The position numbers and the translations under genes are program-made. This document shows, in pieces, positions 1 to 5,971 of a DNA stretch of 6,966 nt. Where the stretch lies: positions 1 through 6,966 of the forward strand of contig JALVEG010000591.1 of NCBI GenBank assembly GCA_027031145.1. Direction: 5' to 3'. Source of the DNA: Saprospiraceae bacterium (lineage in GTDB: Bacteria; Bacteroidota; Bacteroidia; Chitinophagales; Saprospiraceae). The first letter of the stretch is position 1, and every line of letters begins with the position of its first letter. The notes beneath the pieces were generated by a model. The model did no database searches. It was not told where the DNA came from and worked only from the letters and a program-made list of their open reading frames with translations.

Positions 1-1
1 A

Positions 2-217
2 TTACCTTCACCCATAAAATCAGATGTTATGACCGCTTATGATACTTTAATTAAACAAGGAATGGAGAAAGGAATGGAGAAAGGAATGGAGAAAGGACTT
101 GAAAGAGGGGTAATCAACCTTCATAAGAAGGATTTCACTATTCCCGAAATTGCCGATATTATGGAAATATCCATAGAAAAGATCAAAGAGATTTTGAAGA
201 GGAATGGATTGGTGTGA
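2..217 (+). CDS. Rpn/PD-(D/E)XK nuclease family protein (transposase-like), C-terminal part only
   Basis: The frame is open to the left edge, so this is the 3' end of a longer gene; the ATG at 29 is probably internal. What remains is 71 codons: a short lead-in, a charged helical stretch in which GMEK occurs three times and then GLER, and a final module of about 30 residues containing IPEIADIMEIS and IEKIKEIL, which looks like a small helix-turn-helix. Glu/Lys/Gly repeats followed by such a module are the usual tail of the Rpn recombination-promoting nuclease / PD-(D/E)XK 'transposase' family. The catalytic domain would lie upstream and cannot be seen, so I cannot say whether the gene is intact. 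It is the only plus-strand gene and converges on the lipid kinase, with 19 bases between the two stop codons. Family assignment rests on tail architecture alone. Confidence 0.7.
   Translation, partial: LPSPIKSDVMTAYDTLIKQGMEKGMEKGMEKGLERGVINLHKKDFTIPEIADIMEISIEKIKEILKRNGLV
59..94 (+). repeat. Three perfect tandem copies of a 12-bp unit inside the Rpn-like gene
   Basis: The unit GGAATGGAGAAA occurs three times without a mismatch at 59-70, 71-82 and 83-94, followed by a degenerate fourth unit. It encodes GMEK repeats. Because 12 is a multiple of three, gain or loss of a unit would keep the reading frame and only lengthen or shorten the charged helix. Confidence 0.95.
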
Positions 218-236
218 TAGTTATTTTAATATATAA

Positions 237-1175
237 TTACTCGCAAATAAACCTTAATCCTTTTTCTATAATATCAAATTTCACGGGTGTTTCTCCTACC
301 AATTCCCCATCCAATTCCAAAAGTATTGGATGTTTATCATTAGATTCTACTTCAATAGATCGAGAATGATAGGCATCGATTTTCGGATGCAGGGTTATGG
401 TTTCATTGTAAAAGCGATATGTGTTTAATAAAACGTCAAGTTTACTGATCTTTCCTGCTAAAGTAACAGCGAACCTTCCATCATTATGAATGGCATGTGG
501 AACAAGAGACATTCCTCCTCCGGAATATTTACAGATGCCGACATTGATAGTATAAAATTTATCTTCAAATTCTTTATCATTCAATTTAACTTTTGCTTGT
601 TGAAGTTTATATTGAAAAAGATATGACAGAACACTGAAAATATATATAAATTTATTTGGTTTGCTTTTTCTTTGCTCCAGTTTTTTTACTACAAAAGCAT
701 CATAAGCCATGCCGGCTACATTATTGAAATATTCATCTTTTTGTTTTTTGTTTTTATGATAATGAGCTATTCCTACATCCTGAAGATCGGTTTTACCTCT
801 TTTGATCAATGATACCGATTTTGAAATATCCATGGACAAATTATGATATTTTGCCCAATCATTTCCTGTTCCGGTTGGTATTGCAGCTAAGGTTATTTGA
901 TCTGTTGATATGAAATCCTGAAGGAAAATTGCGTTTACTACTTCATGAACAGTACCGTCACCTCCTGCTGCGATAAATTTGGTATATCCTTCCATTATTT
1001 TATCAACTACTTCATTAGTGGCATCTCCTTTATATTTGGTAAAATAAAACTCAAATTCAATATTATGTTTATCCAATTCAAATTCTATTTTATCACGAAC
1101 TTTTTCTATGTCATTGGTTCCGGCAGTAGGATTAAACACACAAAACCATATATCTTTATTTTTATAAATGTCCAT
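237..1175 (-). CDS. Diacylglycerol kinase family lipid kinase (YegS/BmrU-like)
   Basis: A 312-residue protein with the DAGK catalytic-domain signatures in the expected order: NPTAG at residues 15-19 for nucleotide binding, GGDGT at 71-75 followed by VHEVVNA, and PTGTGNDWAK at 100-109. The C-terminal beta-sandwich half carries the family's DGE triad at 289-291. The length is normal for bacterial soluble lipid kinases, which phosphorylate diacylglycerol or a related lipid alcohol at the inner face of the membrane; the substrate cannot be read from sequence, and in Bacteroidota a sphingoid or ceramide substrate is also possible. There is no signal peptide or membrane segment. The ATG at 1175 leaves NPTAG at its usual distance from the N-terminus. 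It lies 52 bases downstream of the Lnb homologue, with no terminator or TAnnTTTG box seen between them, so the two are probably co-transcribed. Confidence 0.93.
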   Translation of the reverse strand: MDIYKNKDIWFCVFNPTAGTNDIEKVRDKIEFELDKHNIEFEFYFTKYKGDATNEVVDKIMEGYTKFIAAGGDGTVHEVVNAIFLQDFISTDQITLAAIPTGTGNDWAKYHNLSMDISKSVSLIKRGKTDLQDVGIAHYHKNKKQKDEYFNNVAGMAYDAFVVKKLEQRKSKPNKFIYIFSVLSYLFQYKLQQAKVKLNDKEFEDKFYTINVGICKYSGGGMSLVPHAIHNDGRFAVTLAGKISKLDVLLNTYRFYNETITLHPKIDAYHSRSIEVESNDKHPILLELDGELVGETPVKFDIIEKGLRFICE

Positions 1176-1227
1176 TAATTCAGATTTTTACATACCGGAA
1201 AATAAAACCTGTTTTTCTCGAAACTGT

Positions 1228-2442
1228 CTATTTTTCATAGGAGAAAAAACCATATTTTGCAACTTTTAGCAATAACAATCCGACTAGCGGGATTATTGCA
1301 GGATTCATTTCCTGAGGGATAAATGATAATCCGGCCAAAGTAATAAAAAGCAATATAGAAACAATTATAGCAAATATTTTTTTAATTTTTCCCCCGAAAA
1401 ACAAAAACAAATAAAATGGATTTAACCAGAGAAGGTTCCAGTTATTTTTTGTTGCAAGATGGTCAGTGAAAAACCAAAGAAAAATTATTATCAAACTCCC
1501 TGCAAATGCTAATGCAAACCAGGTGTTATCATACCATTTGCATATTATTTTTCCTTTTTTATATGTAAAATAAAATACTACAATCTCCAATAAAAAGAGT
1601 ATGGTAAATACCCATATTGGTCTCAGGATCAGTGGTGTCGGCTTAATATTCTGCTCAAAGTCAAAAACTTTTTTTTCTGATTTAATAAGTTTTTTTACAA
1701 CAGTTTTGTTTGTTCGCATTGCAGTCATACCCGGTTTTGCCTGAATTTTTGCTTTAGATAATGTATGCATTAAATTCAAAGGAAGAAAACTGCTTTGCCT
1801 TGGAGTCGGGATTTTGTCCGCTCTGTTTCCTATTACCAGATCTATACCGAAATCGGTCCATTTATGGTTTGAAATTTGTCTGTCAAGCAATTGCCTGAAT
1901 GTTAATTCCTCTTTTGGTTTTCTCAACATCAATTTACCATTTAGACTTTTTTCAATAATGTTTAAAGGTCTGGTCGAACAATTATCAAAGAAAAAATCAT
2001 ATTTATAATATCTGTTCTCTTCTTTATAGTTTTCTTCCAACGCCTTTGTCAATTTTATTTTTTCATAATAATCCAAATTCAGAACCTGCTCATACATTCC
2101 TCTTTTTACATATTTATAAAAATATATCACTCTGTCATAAGGATCATAACTAAGAGAATAATTCAATTTTCCTTTTAAAAATTTCCATAAAAATCCGGGT
2201 TGATCGAAATCAAAAGTCCCGTAATTATAAACATCGTCAATATTCTTTTCAGGGTCTTTTATTCTGATAGCTGTATGTCCCCAAATAGAGTAAATCTCAG
2301 ATCCCGGATCAAATGTAAGAAGGGATATTTGAGCATTTTTTGATAAAATGGAATCCCTGGTCATTCCTGAGGAAAGTTGTGAGAATGCCGGTTGAAGTAT
2401 AAATAGTATTAATAGAAAGATAAGATATTTTAAATGTTTCAT
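1228..2442 (-). CDS. lnb: Lnb-type lipoprotein N-acyltransferase (DUF4105 domain)
   Basis: A 404-residue membrane protein. Residues 1-21 are a hydrophobic signal sequence (cleavage plausible after AFS). A periplasmic domain of about 250 residues follows, with the two hallmarks of DUF4105: WGHTAIRI, with His56, and YDFFFDNCSTR, with Cys155. This His/Cys pair is the expected catalytic site. The linker carries PRQSSFLP. The C-terminal third has about five membrane segments (roughly 276-294, 308-325, 336-349, 355-374, 381-396), with a short soluble HLATKNNWN stretch between the second and third. This is the architecture of Lnb, described in Bacteroides as the enzyme that N-acylates the lipoprotein Cys in place of Lnt. 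The function here is inferred from family membership. The gene lies 134 bases downstream of hemW and just upstream of the lipid kinase. No part appears truncated. Confidence is high for the family, somewhat lower for the exact reaction. Confidence 0.87.
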   Translation of the reverse strand: MKHLKYLIFLLILFILQPAFSQLSSGMTRDSILSKNAQISLLTFDPGSEIYSIWGHTAIRIKDPEKNIDDVYNYGTFDFDQPGFLWKFLKGKLNYSLSYDPYDRVIYFYKYVKRGMYEQVLNLDYYEKIKLTKALEENYKEENRYYKYDFFFDNCSTRPLNIIEKSLNGKLMLRKPKEELTFRQLLDRQISNHKWTDFGIDLVIGNRADKIPTPRQSSFLPLNLMHTLSKAKIQAKPGMTAMRTNKTVVKKLIKSEKKVFDFEQNIKPTPLILRPIWVFTILFLLEIVVFYFTYKKGKIICKWYDNTWFALAFAGSLIIIFLWFFTDHLATKNNWNLLWLNPFYLFLFFGGKIKKIFAIIVSILLFITLAGLSFIPQEMNPAIIPLVGLLLLKVAKYGFFSYEK

Positions 2443-2472
2443 ATTATTTATTCTTTATTTTATAATTAAAGA

Positions 2473-2499
2473 AAAAACCAAAGTTACATAATTAACTTT
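2473..2499 (-). terminator. Weak candidate terminator after hemW
   Basis: On the minus strand AAAGTTA (2499-2493) and TAACTTT (2486-2480) form a perfect 7-bp stem with a 6-base loop, followed by GG and six T residues. The position, about 80 bases after the hemW stop, fits. The stem has only one G-C pair, so it is thermodynamically weak, and it overlaps the candidate lnb promoter box. Confidence 0.3.
2479..2486 (-). promoter_or_regulatory. Possible -7 box for the lnb-lipid kinase unit
   Basis: Read on the minus strand this is TAACTTTG, a match to the Bacteroidota -7 consensus TAnnTTTG, 36 bases before the lnb ATG. No TTG stands at the preferred 19-21-bp spacing; the nearest are about 15 and 24 bp away. 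The box also forms one arm of an AT-rich inverted repeat, so it may belong to a terminator instead. Confidence 0.4.
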
Positions 2500-2576
2500 T
2501 ACAATTATAACAAGCAACAAGTAACCTACACCTTATCATCTGGATTTTTCCTTTTTTCTTAATATTCAAACAATTT

Positions 2577-3698
2577 TCATATAAACAATTCACTTGCTAT
2601 TCTGTCTGCATATAGCATTCCTCTGGAAGAGAGCTTATAATTGTCTTCATTTTTTAATATCAATTCTTCGCCGGTAAACTTTATTATATTTTTGTTAAAA
2701 TGATAAAGGTATTTGTCTCCGAATTTTTCTATTTCTTTTATGTTTACACCCCACATTGTTCTTAATCCTGTCATCATGTACTCATTGAATTTATCATCAG
2801 GAGTTAATGTTTCAATTGTTGCCGGGATTATATTTTTATTGATTGATGCAATGTACTTTCTGTTATTAGCAATATTCCACTGCCTTGTATTGCCATCGAA
2901 TGAATGAGCGGATGGACCCAATCCCAAATAAGGGATGCCTGTCCAATAATTTGTGTTATGCAAGGCATATTTGCCTTCTTTGGCATAATTGGAAATTTCA
3001 TAATGCTCAAAACCGTTTTTTGTTAGCAATTCATCAGTGTACATAAACATATCTGCACTCAAATCGTCATCTACGCCATTTATTTTGCCGGTTTGTATTT
3101 GATGAGCTATTATTGTTCCGGGTTCTATCGTCAGATTATAGCATGAAAGATGTGGAATATCCATTTTTAAGAATGTATCCAGATTCTTTTTCCAATCATC
3201 CATTGAACTACCCGGAATACCAAAAATCAGATCGATATTTGTGTTTTTAAAACCGACTTCTTTTATCATATTTAATGATTCAATTGCTTTAGCGGAATTA
3301 TGGGAACGATTCAATATTTTCAACTCTTTATCATGAAATGATTGAACTCCCATACTAAAACGATTGATCCCTGATTTTTTTAGATCGCTAAGAAATTCTT
3401 TGTTTACATCATCAGGATTAGCTTCAAGAGTGATCTCTATATCCGGTTTTAGATTGAAATATTTATTAATTTTATTTAAAATAAGATCAATTTCTTTAGC
3501 GGATAAAACGGAAGGAGTACCCCCGCCAAAATAGATGGAATCCAGATCTTTTTGTTGAAGATAATTATGATTCAGGTCTATTTCTTTCAAAAAAGTATTG
3601 ATAAAGTCATCTTTTGTTTTTAGGGAAACAGAAAAATAAAAATTGCAATAACTGCATTTTTGTCTGCAAAAAGGTATATGTAAATAGATTCCTGCCAT
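2577..3698 (-). CDS. hemW: Radical SAM heme chaperone HemW
   Basis: A 373-residue cytoplasmic radical SAM protein that begins MAGIYLHIPFC, the canonical HemW N-terminus. Cys11, Cys15 and Cys18 form the CxxxCxxC [4Fe-4S] cluster site. FGGGTPS (57-63), EANPDD (92-97), RFSMGVQSF (113-121) and DLIFGIPG (156-163) are the conserved radical SAM barrel motifs. HNTNYW at 247-252 matches the HNxxYW motif linked to heme binding in HemW, and GLGPSAHSF (259-267) follows. The protein lacks the N-terminal extension of the true oxygen-independent coproporphyrinogen oxidase HemN and has HemW length, so heme delivery to haemoproteins is the better call than the HemN reaction, although many databases label it coproporphyrinogen oxidase. 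It is preceded by a strong Bacteroidota-type promoter and is not obviously co-transcribed with the permease upstream. Confidence 0.94.
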   Translation of the reverse strand: MAGIYLHIPFCRQKCSYCNFYFSVSLKTKDDFINTFLKEIDLNHNYLQQKDLDSIYFGGGTPSVLSAKEIDLILNKINKYFNLKPDIEITLEANPDDVNKEFLSDLKKSGINRFSMGVQSFHDKELKILNRSHNSAKAIESLNMIKEVGFKNTNIDLIFGIPGSSMDDWKKNLDTFLKMDIPHLSCYNLTIEPGTIIAHQIQTGKINGVDDDLSADMFMYTDELLTKNGFEHYEISNYAKEGKYALHNTNYWTGIPYLGLGPSAHSFDGNTRQWNIANNRKYIASINKNIIPATIETLTPDDKFNEYMMTGLRTMWGVNIKEIEKFGDKYLYHFNKNIIKFTGEELILKNEDNYKLSSRGMLYADRIASELFI

Positions 3699-3702
3699 TT
3701 AA

Positions 3703-3732
3703 CAAAGATACGATAAAAGAAACATTCTGCAA
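3703..3732 (-). promoter_or_regulatory. Promoter of hemW, TTG-N19-TAnnTTTG
   Basis: On the minus strand TTG at 3732-3730 is followed after exactly 19 bases by TATCTTTG at 3710-3703. This agrees with the Bacteroidota -33/-7 consensus in both boxes and spacing. Only four bases, TTAA, separate the -7 box from the hemW ATG, so transcription should start at or very near the start codon. Confidence 0.75.
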
Positions 3733-3748
3733 TGATATGGGGTAAAAA

Positions 3749-3850
3749 GGGTGTATTTCATTTTTTCGCATTGCGGGTTGATTCTCCTTTATTTTTCCCT
3801 TTGGGAGGAGTCAGAGGCAAAGAATGGGAAAAGCGAAAAAATGAAATGCC
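3749..3850 (+). repeat. Palindromic intergenic repeat, copy A
   Basis: About 102 bp bounded by a perfect 15-bp inverted repeat: ATTTCATTTTTTCGC at 3755-3769 and its complement at 3833-3847. The interior holds a small hairpin, TCCC-TTT-GGGA, at 3796-3806. A second copy, in opposite orientation, lies at 5867-5971 and agrees at about nine positions in ten by eye, including an unbroken match of about 26 bp in the centre. Copy A ends about four bases below the permease stop codon and starts about 17 bases upstream of the hemW -33 element. No credible coding frame was seen in it. It resembles a REP- or MITE-like element; the family is unknown to me. Confidence 0.85.
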
Positions 3851-3854
3851 ACTG

Positions 3855-4619
3855 TTAAATATGAATAATACCAAAAGATTTTAAAATAACAACTAAAACC
3901 GTAATTATGAGTATCCGGTATATCCAAACATCTGCTTTTGGGTATTTTGAAGCATAATGAGCGGCAAGATATCCTCCTGCTCCCTGACCTAATGCAAAAG
4001 TCAAGCCGATCTTCCAATCAACTAAGCCCTTGTAATTGAAGATAAAAATCAATACAAATGTGTAGAGAGCAATTATAAATACTTTTAGTGCATTGGCTTC
4101 TACCAGATTGAATCTTGCTATCAGTACCAAAACTATCAAAGTAAATAATCCCATTCCCATCTGAATAAATCCTCCATAAAATCCCAAGAGCAAAAACAAT
4201 GGGATTGATAACCATTTATTCATTTTATAATCCAGATCTGTTTCGTGTATCCATCTTTTAGGATTTACCAATACTGCCAGGAACATTATAATAAGCAAAT
4301 AACGAAAGACGGTTTTGAAATCGTCATTTGAGATATTCAGGGCTAATACAACTCCGAACATCGCTCCGATAAATGACAATATAACCGCCATCTTACATCT
4401 TTTGAAATTAAGTTTGCCTTGTCTGAAATATGCAAATGAGCTTAATGAAGTCTGTGTGAACATATTGATACGATTGGTGCCGTTTGCCAGATTTGCCGGC
4501 ATTCCCATAAATTCTATCATGATACTCAGTGTCACAACTGAACCAAAACCGGCAATTGCATTGAGAATTCCTGCCAAAAATCCGCCTCCAACTGCTAAGA
4601 AATATTGATATAATTCCAT
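3855..4619 (-). CDS. TauE/SafE family membrane permease (sulfite exporter family)
   Basis: A 254-residue inner-membrane protein with about seven or eight hydrophobic segments (roughly 5-26, 28-40, 76-94, 101-118, 137-153, 155-171, 176-196 and 232-251). The first half begins with GGGFLAGILNAIAGFGS (11-27) and carries ANGTNR (45-50); the second half begins with the related GFYGGFIQMGMG (146-157). This two-half arrangement with glycine-rich re-entrant motifs is typical of TauE/SafE (formerly DUF81), whose characterised members move sulfite, sulfoacetate or other small anions. The substrate here is unknown. Its ATG follows the epimerase stop codon after a single base, so translation is probably coupled to that gene. 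Palindromic repeat A lies immediately after its stop. Confidence 0.9.
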   Translation of the reverse strand: MELYQYFLAVGGGFLAGILNAIAGFGSVVTLSIMIEFMGMPANLANGTNRINMFTQTSLSSFAYFRQGKLNFKRCKMAVILSFIGAMFGVVLALNISNDDFKTVFRYLLIIMFLAVLVNPKRWIHETDLDYKMNKWLSIPLFLLLGFYGGFIQMGMGLFTLIVLVLIARFNLVEANALKVFIIALYTFVLIFIFNYKGLVDWKIGLTFALGQGAGGYLAAHYASKYPKADVWIYRILIITVLVVILKSFGIIHI

Positions 4620-4620
4620 T

Positions 4621-5022
4621 TTATTTAATTTCCTGACATAATTCTATTAAAACTCCATTGGCACTTTTGGGATGTACAAAGCATACAAGTTTATTATCGG
4701 CTCCTTTTTTGGGAATTTCATTGAGTATCACAAATCCTTCTTCCTTCAGTCTCTTTATTTCTTTATTGATATCACTAACTTCAAAAGCGATATGATGGAT
4801 ACCCTCTTTGTTTTTTGAAAGATATTTTGCTATTGCGCTATCTTCAGAAGTTGCAGCTAAAAGCTCTATTTTATTTGGACCCGTTTTAAAAAAAGAAGTT
4901 ATCACGGATTCACTTTCAACTTGCTCTCTTTTATATGGGCTTTTTCCAAATAATTTTGAAAATAGTTCTTCACTTTTTTCAAGATCATTTACTGCAATTC
5001 CGATGTGTTCTATTTTTTTCAC
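4621..5022 (-). CDS. mce: Methylmalonyl-CoA epimerase (VOC superfamily)
   Basis: A 133-residue cytoplasmic vicinal-oxygen-chelate protein made of two beta-alpha-beta-beta-beta modules. It opens with KIEHIGIAVNDLE and has NKIELL, GIHHIAFEV and VLIELCQ at the metal-ligand positions of methylmalonyl-CoA epimerase, giving His6, Glu53, His77 and Glu127 as likely ligands. The final FVHPKSANGVLIEL is characteristic of this enzyme rather than of glyoxalase I. It interconverts (R)- and (S)-methylmalonyl-CoA in the propionate/succinate pathway; the mutase genes are not in this window. The start is GTG at 5022: upstream codons in this frame give no ATG, and the nearby ATG at 5030 is in another frame and reaches a stop after three codons. 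The stop is one base before the permease ATG. Confidence 0.92.
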   Translation of the reverse strand: MKKIEHIGIAVNDLEKSEELFSKLFGKSPYKREQVESESVITSFFKTGPNKIELLAATSEDSAIAKYLSKNKEGIHHIAFEVSDINKEIKRLKEEGFVILNEIPKKGADNKLVCFVHPKSANGVLIELCQEIK

Positions 5023-5048
5023 AATTTCATTTTTTAATGCAAAATATA

Positions 5049-5077
5049 CAAATATACAAAGAAAAAAGTTCCTGCAA
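5049..5077 (-). promoter_or_regulatory. Promoter of the epimerase-permease operon
   Basis: Minus-strand TTG at 5077-5075 and TATATTTG at 5056-5049 are 18 bases apart, close to the Bacteroidota consensus. The box lies 27 bases before the GTG start. The -33 TTG falls in the loop of the terminator of the preceding lipoprotein gene. Confidence 0.55.
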
Positions 5078-5097
5078 TTATATTTACAGGAACTTTT
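5062..5097 (-). terminator. Intrinsic terminator of the lipoprotein gene
   Basis: Arms 5064-5074 (AAAAGTTCCTG) and 5087-5097 form a perfect 11-bp stem with a 12-base loop. On the minus strand it is followed by further T residues (six in a row counting the end of the stem, then C and TTT). It begins 23 bases after the lipoprotein stop codon. Confidence 0.8.
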
Positions 5098-5120
5098 ATT
5101 TATCTTTTAATAGGGTATTA

Positions 5121-5549
5121 TTATAATTCCTTAAATTCCCTGGTTACTCTGTATGAATTTTCACCTGCAGGGCATGATGTAGTCGCGAATTGCAGATCCA
5201 GTTTATTATTTGAAATTTGACCTCCTCCGAATAATGTTTCGGAATTGTATTTAAAATTTAGGATTTTTATCTGTGTGTTATCTTCGGCTTTAAGGTTTGC
5301 TTTAAAACTGAACAATTTGTTTCCTGCATCATCAAATAATTTACCGTTAAGTTCCGTATCACTGACTTTTGTGAATTCAACCCTGTAATTTTCAAAAATA
5401 CCTTTAACTGACTGTATGGAGTCACAGGTATATTCTGTAAAATTACCATCAAAAGTTTTTGTGAATTTATCAATAGGTAATTCAGGATCTTTATTACAAG
5501 CAATAGCAATAAAAGCAATACCTAATAATAGTACGAGTAGTTTTTTCAT
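5121..5549 (-). CDS. Small lipoprotein of unknown function
   Basis: A 142-residue protein with a type II signal peptide: KK at 2-3, a hydrophobic core at 4-17, and a lipobox IAIAC ending in Cys18, the predicted lipid attachment site. The residues just after it, NKDPE, are charged and loosely like the Bacteroidota lipoprotein export signal, so surface exposure is possible but not shown. The mature part alternates polar and hydrophobic residues and looks beta-rich (for example VKGIFENYRVEFTKV and ELNGKLFDDAGNKLFSFKA). Its only other cysteines, Cys42 and Cys126, near the two ends, could form a disulfide. I recognise no family. The ATG at 5549 is well placed for the signal peptide; the bases before it are AT-rich with no Shine-Dalgarno. 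It is apparently monocistronic, with its own terminator. Confidence 0.85.
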   Translation of the reverse strand: MKKLLVLLLGIAFIAIACNKDPELPIDKFTKTFDGNFTEYTCDSIQSVKGIFENYRVEFTKVSDTELNGKLFDDAGNKLFSFKANLKAEDNTQIKILNFKYNSETLFGGGQISNNKLDLQFATTSCPAGENSYRVTREFKEL

Positions 5550-5702
5550 TTGAATAGTTTTTTATTAATTTTAATATCTGACTTTTGAACGATATTTTGA
5601 TATTTAAAATTGTATGTATTTATTAATTTTATTATGTGTTTCTGATATGTTACATCACTACTGATGTTAGTCCGCATTATTCTAAGATATTTCTATTACA
5701 AA
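5550..5702. other. AT-rich intergenic stretch upstream of the lipoprotein gene
   Basis: No gene is seen. It should hold the lipoprotein promoter, but I find no exact TAnnTTTG on the minus strand; TATCTTAG at 5689-5682 is the nearest, with one mismatch and no spaced TTG. A short palindrome, ACATCA-CTAC-TGATGT, lies at 5652-5667 and could be an operator, but nothing else supports this. Confidence 0.4.
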
Positions 5703-5723
5703 AACCCGTGAATAATCCGGGTT
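5700..5723 (-). terminator. Terminator-like hairpin far downstream of the outer-membrane protein gene
   Basis: On the minus strand AACCCG (5723-5718) pairs with CGGGTT (5708-5703) around a 9-base loop, and the second arm runs into five T residues in a row. It is the only terminator-shaped hairpin with a T tract on the minus strand below the barrel gene, whose stop is about 280 bases upstream. Confidence 0.55.
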
Positions 5724-5788
5724 AATTAAATAAAAAATGCCTATAAAAAGTTATAATATACTACTGTCAATTAAACGTAAGCACGACT

Positions 5789-5811
5789 CCCTTCCCTTGC
5801 TAAGGGAAGGG
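5789..5811. repeat. Strong 10-bp hairpin, possibly part of a second repeat family
   Basis: CCCTTCCCTT (5789-5798) pairs perfectly with AAGGGAAGGG (5802-5811) around a 3-base loop. It is followed by TCGGGGATGGG, and then GTTCTG at 5822-5827 with its complement CAGAAC at 5845-5850. It lacks a T tract on either strand, so it is not a standard terminator. G-rich palindromes like this inside an AT-rich spacer are usually interspersed repeats; I see only one copy here. Confidence 0.65.
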
Positions 5812-5866
5812 TCGGGGATGGGTTCTGTTTTGTACGATTTTTGTCAGAACTTAAAATAGAGAGAGG

Positions 5867-5971
5867 GGTGCATTGCATTTTTTCGCTTTTTCCAAACTTT
5901 GCCTCTAATTCCTCCCAAAGGGAAAAATAAAGGAGAACCCAACCCGCAATGCGAAAAAATGAAATTCACCC
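5867..5971 (-). repeat. Palindromic intergenic repeat, copy B
   Basis: The reverse complement aligns along its length with copy A at 3749-3850, with roughly ten differences. Its own terminal arms, 5872-5886 and 5951-5965, pair at 14 of 15 positions, so the hairpin is kept with one substitution. It ends 31 bases below the stop codon of the outer-membrane protein gene, a position like that of copy A relative to the permease gene, although the element is flipped. Confidence 0.85.

Noticed and set aside
29..31. ATG at 29 as the start of a complete 62-residue protein
   Set aside because: The frame is open from position 2, and the product would consist only of the tail typical of a larger nuclease family.
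945..1178. A plus-strand hydrophobic 77-residue open frame
   Set aside because: It lies antisense to the N-terminal half of the lipid kinase, whose GGDGT and NPTAG motifs prove the minus strand is coding; its composition is what AT-rich antisense gives.
2577..3698. Oxygen-independent coproporphyrinogen III oxidase (HemN)
   Set aside because: There is no HemN N-terminal extension, and the protein has HemW length and the HNxxYW heme-binding motif.
3749..3850. Repeat A as a simple rho-independent terminator of the permease gene
   Set aside because: The stem arms are far apart with a long interior and no T tract directly after the stem, and the second copy points the other way; an interspersed repeat explains it better, though it could still affect 3' ends.
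4315..4608. A plus-strand 97-residue open frame
   Set aside because: It is antisense to the permease, which has clear family motifs; no homologous features are visible in it.
5652..5667. 6-bp palindrome as a regulator binding site
   Set aside because: It is short, single-copy in the window and not tied to a recognisable promoter, so it is mentioned only within the intergenic entry.
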